Under the pieces are notes generated by a model. The model did no database searches. It was not told the origin of the DNA and saw nothing but the letters and a program-made list of their open reading frames with translations. The position numbers and the translations under genes were made by a program. Positions 61,371 through 64,000 of a DNA stretch of 64,000 bases are shown piece by piece. Source of the stretch: Sindora glabra (lineage: Eukaryota; Streptophyta; Magnoliopsida; Fabales; Fabaceae). The stretch spans positions 82,663,343 through 82,727,342 of the forward strand of contig CM035229.1 of assembly GCA_020226215.1 (NCBI GenBank), written 5' to 3'. Positions within the stretch are counted from its first letter, which is position 1; the number at the start of each line of letters is the position of its first letter.

Positions 61371-62335
61371 CTGCAATGCTAAACTCAAAGTAGCAAGATT
61401 CACACATCAGACTTCAGCAAACTCACAAATAAGAAATCATCCCAATTAAAGACGGAAAAGTAAAATTTAATGATATTCCCATCGCGAAGTTCTTTCCTAG
61501 TAGATTAGAGAAGATAAAATGATGAAAATTTTGAAAATGTTCGTAATCAGTCATTTAGATCTCCAGGAAGTGCGGGAAATAGCTTACTTCGTTTTAGGCA
61601 GAACCAAGTGGCTGCATTTTTATCTCCTTGTACCCTGATTAAACAGAAAATAAAAAATTCAGAAACATTAAATGCCTCCTCTAATTCGAGCAAATTTGCA
61701 GCAACCAGAGAATGCAGCTTTGTTCAATTTTTCTCGAAAATGTCGAAACCTAGGTTGCCCAATCTATCAAGAAGAGGTGCCGACCAAGTTCCAACAGCGA
61801 CAATCGCTCATTTTCAGCATCGATCCAACACCACCACATAAATTGCAACACCCAAATTCACATAAATGAGAATCAAGATTGCATAAATATTCTTCTCCTT
61901 CACCTCTCCACTAAAACCCCCAATGTTCAAAAGAATCTTGAAGGTTTTAAAGCTGTATTCTTTTCCCAAACACACTCTAGCTTTCTTCACAACCCCGGGT
62001 ACCCAAATTCCATGGAAAATGGAGGAAAATCAAGATCTGAAATCTATCAACCTTCAAGAATGAATCATGGGCTTTTGGACCTTGTGGTTGAAGAGATTGA
62101 AGAATATGAACAATGTAAATGGGTATCCAAAAAACGCCCAAAAAAATTGAAATTTTTGAAAAAGAAAAATTGGCAAACACTTACACGCGGAGCAAGAGGG
62201 AAAAACACCTGGATGGTTGGCAGGGGAAGCCCGGAAGGTTGCTTGCGGACTGTCGCTGCTGCTTTGTTTTTCCCTTTCTTCTGCTGGTAAATGCTTTGCT
62301 TTGTTTCTTGCGGGAGTGAATTGAAAGAAAATTTG
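61371..62335 (-). promoter_or_regulatory. Probable 5' UTR exon, leader intron and promoter-proximal region of the kinase gene
   Basis: On the minus strand, CCATCCAG followed by GTGTTTTTCC near 62,210 looks like a donor, pairing with the CATTGCAG acceptor at 61,371. Purine-rich, less AT-biased sequence at about 62,210-62,335 would be the first, non-coding exon. No conserved frame is evident on either strand. Confidence 0.4.
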
Positions 62336-64000
62336 GGAAAAAAAAAAGAGAGAACAAAAAATAATTCCTTTATTTTTGTATAAAATAAATTAATTATTTC
62401 AAGGAATACCTAATAAAAACTCAATTACAATTATTACAATTAAAAAATTTATCATTAACATTTATTATGAATACTTAATTAATAATATTTTCATATTTTT
62501 ATTTATTAAATATATTTTTAAAAAAATTATACATAAATGTGATGAATTATGATAGATTTATTATTGGCTACAAATAAGATTTTGGATAAATATATTAAGA
62601 TAAAGGATAAAATTATTAATAGAATAATCTTGCTAAAAATGGTTAAGTAGAAGGAGGCAGGTAGGTTTCAACCGTGCATTGATCAAGTGTATTATGCACA
62701 AAAGCATAATGGTGGTGTCTCCATTATAGGCCCTCAAACAATCAAGTTAGTAAAAGATCCCTGTAGAAAGAGTATAAAGTATAGAGAATGATTAAAGTAT
62801 CAAAGTTTAGAAAGAGAGTTTGCTCCATACCTAATCAGTATTTATAGCACTTCAATTGAAAGATTTGGGACAGGGGCAAACTAGTCTCTTCCTCTTAATT
62901 GAAGGTCATATAGAAGGCAAAATGGACTTTTCATTAAGTAGATTCTAAATAATAATTGTTTCTAATTAATAAATTAGTCAAACATGTTTCATGATCAGTC
63001 TATTCTTTCATGTGTCCTAAAAAGGGCCATTCATTTTTTAATGGGTTGATCTTGGCCTAATCAAATTGTATTTATCATTCAACTCTCCTAAAATTATTCA
63101 ACAAGACTTAATCAAGCAGTATAACACATAAAAGATCATTCACTAATGTTATGATCGATCAAGTTTGATAAGTTATTCATAGGATATTTTTGGAGATATT
63201 GAGGATTGCTACTTCATTTTATGCTAGCCATTGAATGGTGCATTTATTTTGGTTGGAGTGATAATAAATGCCCTTTTTTAGGATTCGTGTAAGTAATAAT
63301 AAAATCCTTTACTTCATGTACACTTATTTATATTATTAAATTTTGAAATCTTGATTGTTGGATGAATTGTTGATCCAAATGTTCGTTATTAACTACCATT
63401 GGATATGAACACACTTTTGATGGCAACCCATGTGTTAACAATTTTTAGTTATTGATTAAGCATGCTACTTTTGCATTTCAATCGTTCATTATCCAATTTA
63501 TATGCCTTCCTTAATTCCCTTATTACTTTACTTTTGTTTCAATCCTCAAACTTTCATTTCTTCACCAGCATCATCTTCATCTTCTCCATCACCATTACTC
63601 TTTACTTCTTCAATTTCTATGGTAGAATCTTTGCTAATGTGCTATTGGAAAATCATTGGCTATTTTGCTTCTAGAGTTAAGGTGCACTCTCCTTTTTAGG
63701 TGAAATTTTCTTTTATTTTGCCAAATGCTACACTTTCTATTATTGTAAATTATCACAATTCAATATTATTAAACTTTCCTTAACTGAATTAATATGCATG
63801 ATTTCGTTCTAGTTTGATATTTGACAAATTATCTTAACATTTGATGGCATTTTTACTATTTAAAATATTGTACTTAAGTTTTTCCATATTTATAGCACTT
63901 TTGTGCATTTTTTTGCAATTAACTTTGCTATTACCCTTAACTATGGACATGGTAGTATTATGGTTAAGATATTCACTCTTCCTTCTATAAGATTGTAGGC
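62336..64000. other. AT-rich intergenic region
   Basis: No gene, RNA or transposon end was recognised. Short open frames near 63,460-63,700 are Phe/Ser-rich and look like chance. Confidence 0.55.

Noticed and set aside
62012..62319. Two overlapping plus-strand frames upstream of the kinase gene.
   Set aside because: No homology; they overlap the probable kinase leader exon and intron.
1..64000. tRNA, rRNA, CRISPR, prophage or operon features.
   Set aside because: None seen; tRNA-like matches are retrotransposon primer-binding sites only, and the DNA is plant nuclear.

Overview
This is plant nuclear DNA, almost certainly from a eudicot. The genes have many short GT-AG introns and long AT-rich intergenic stretches. 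There are several classes of plant transposon, and every intact gene belongs to a plant family. The species cannot be fixed from the sequence alone.

Layout. 0.1-7.4 kb: gene-poor DNA holding three tandem copies of a 2.5-3.5 kb unit, two of them carrying a foldback element and a 1.1 kb inverted-repeat element. 9.1-11.8 kb (+): intact six-exon glutamate decarboxylase (502 aa, calmodulin-binding tail). 13.0-18.3 kb: old LTR retrotransposon with exact 5-bp target duplication but no readable ORF. 19.2-21.0 kb (+): P-class PPR protein for mitochondria. 21.8-30.6 kb: decayed Copia element on the minus strand, with a 3.3 kb hAT transposon nested in its leader. 30.8-33.0 kb (+): exon-like pieces of an unrecognised, probably broken gene. 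38.7-39.8 kb (+): R2R3-MYB of the MYB52/MYB54 type. 43.2-48.3 kb: tandem duplication of the 3' flank of the next gene, each unit with its own insertions. 48.3-54.1 kb (-): malectin-like/LRR protein gene without a kinase domain. It is broken by a 1-nt frameshift and by a young 3,046 bp LTR retrotransposon. 55.6-61.4 kb (-): intact plant DYRK-type kinase (1168 aa, LisH domain). 62.3-64 kb: AT-rich, nothing recognised.

The most striking item is the retrotransposon at 50,033-53,078. It has near-identical LTRs, an exact TSD, and one uninterrupted 708-codon ORF. That ORF joins Copia Gag, two zinc knuckles and an aspartic protease to a PC4 transcriptional-coactivator domain of the KELP type and a second Gag-like segment. 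Integrase, reverse transcriptase and RNase H are absent. It looks like a non-autonomous element that captured a host coactivator gene and was mobilised recently.

The PPR, MYB and DYRK genes occur in the same order as Arabidopsis At1g73400, At1g73410 (MYB54) and At1g73450/At1g73460, which suggests conserved microsynteny expanded here by transposons. The genes do not form one pathway. GAD makes GABA, the PPR acts on organelle RNA, the MYB probably regulates cell-wall or organ-boundary genes, and the kinase is a signalling protein. Domain and homology calls rest on recognised motifs, not on a search.
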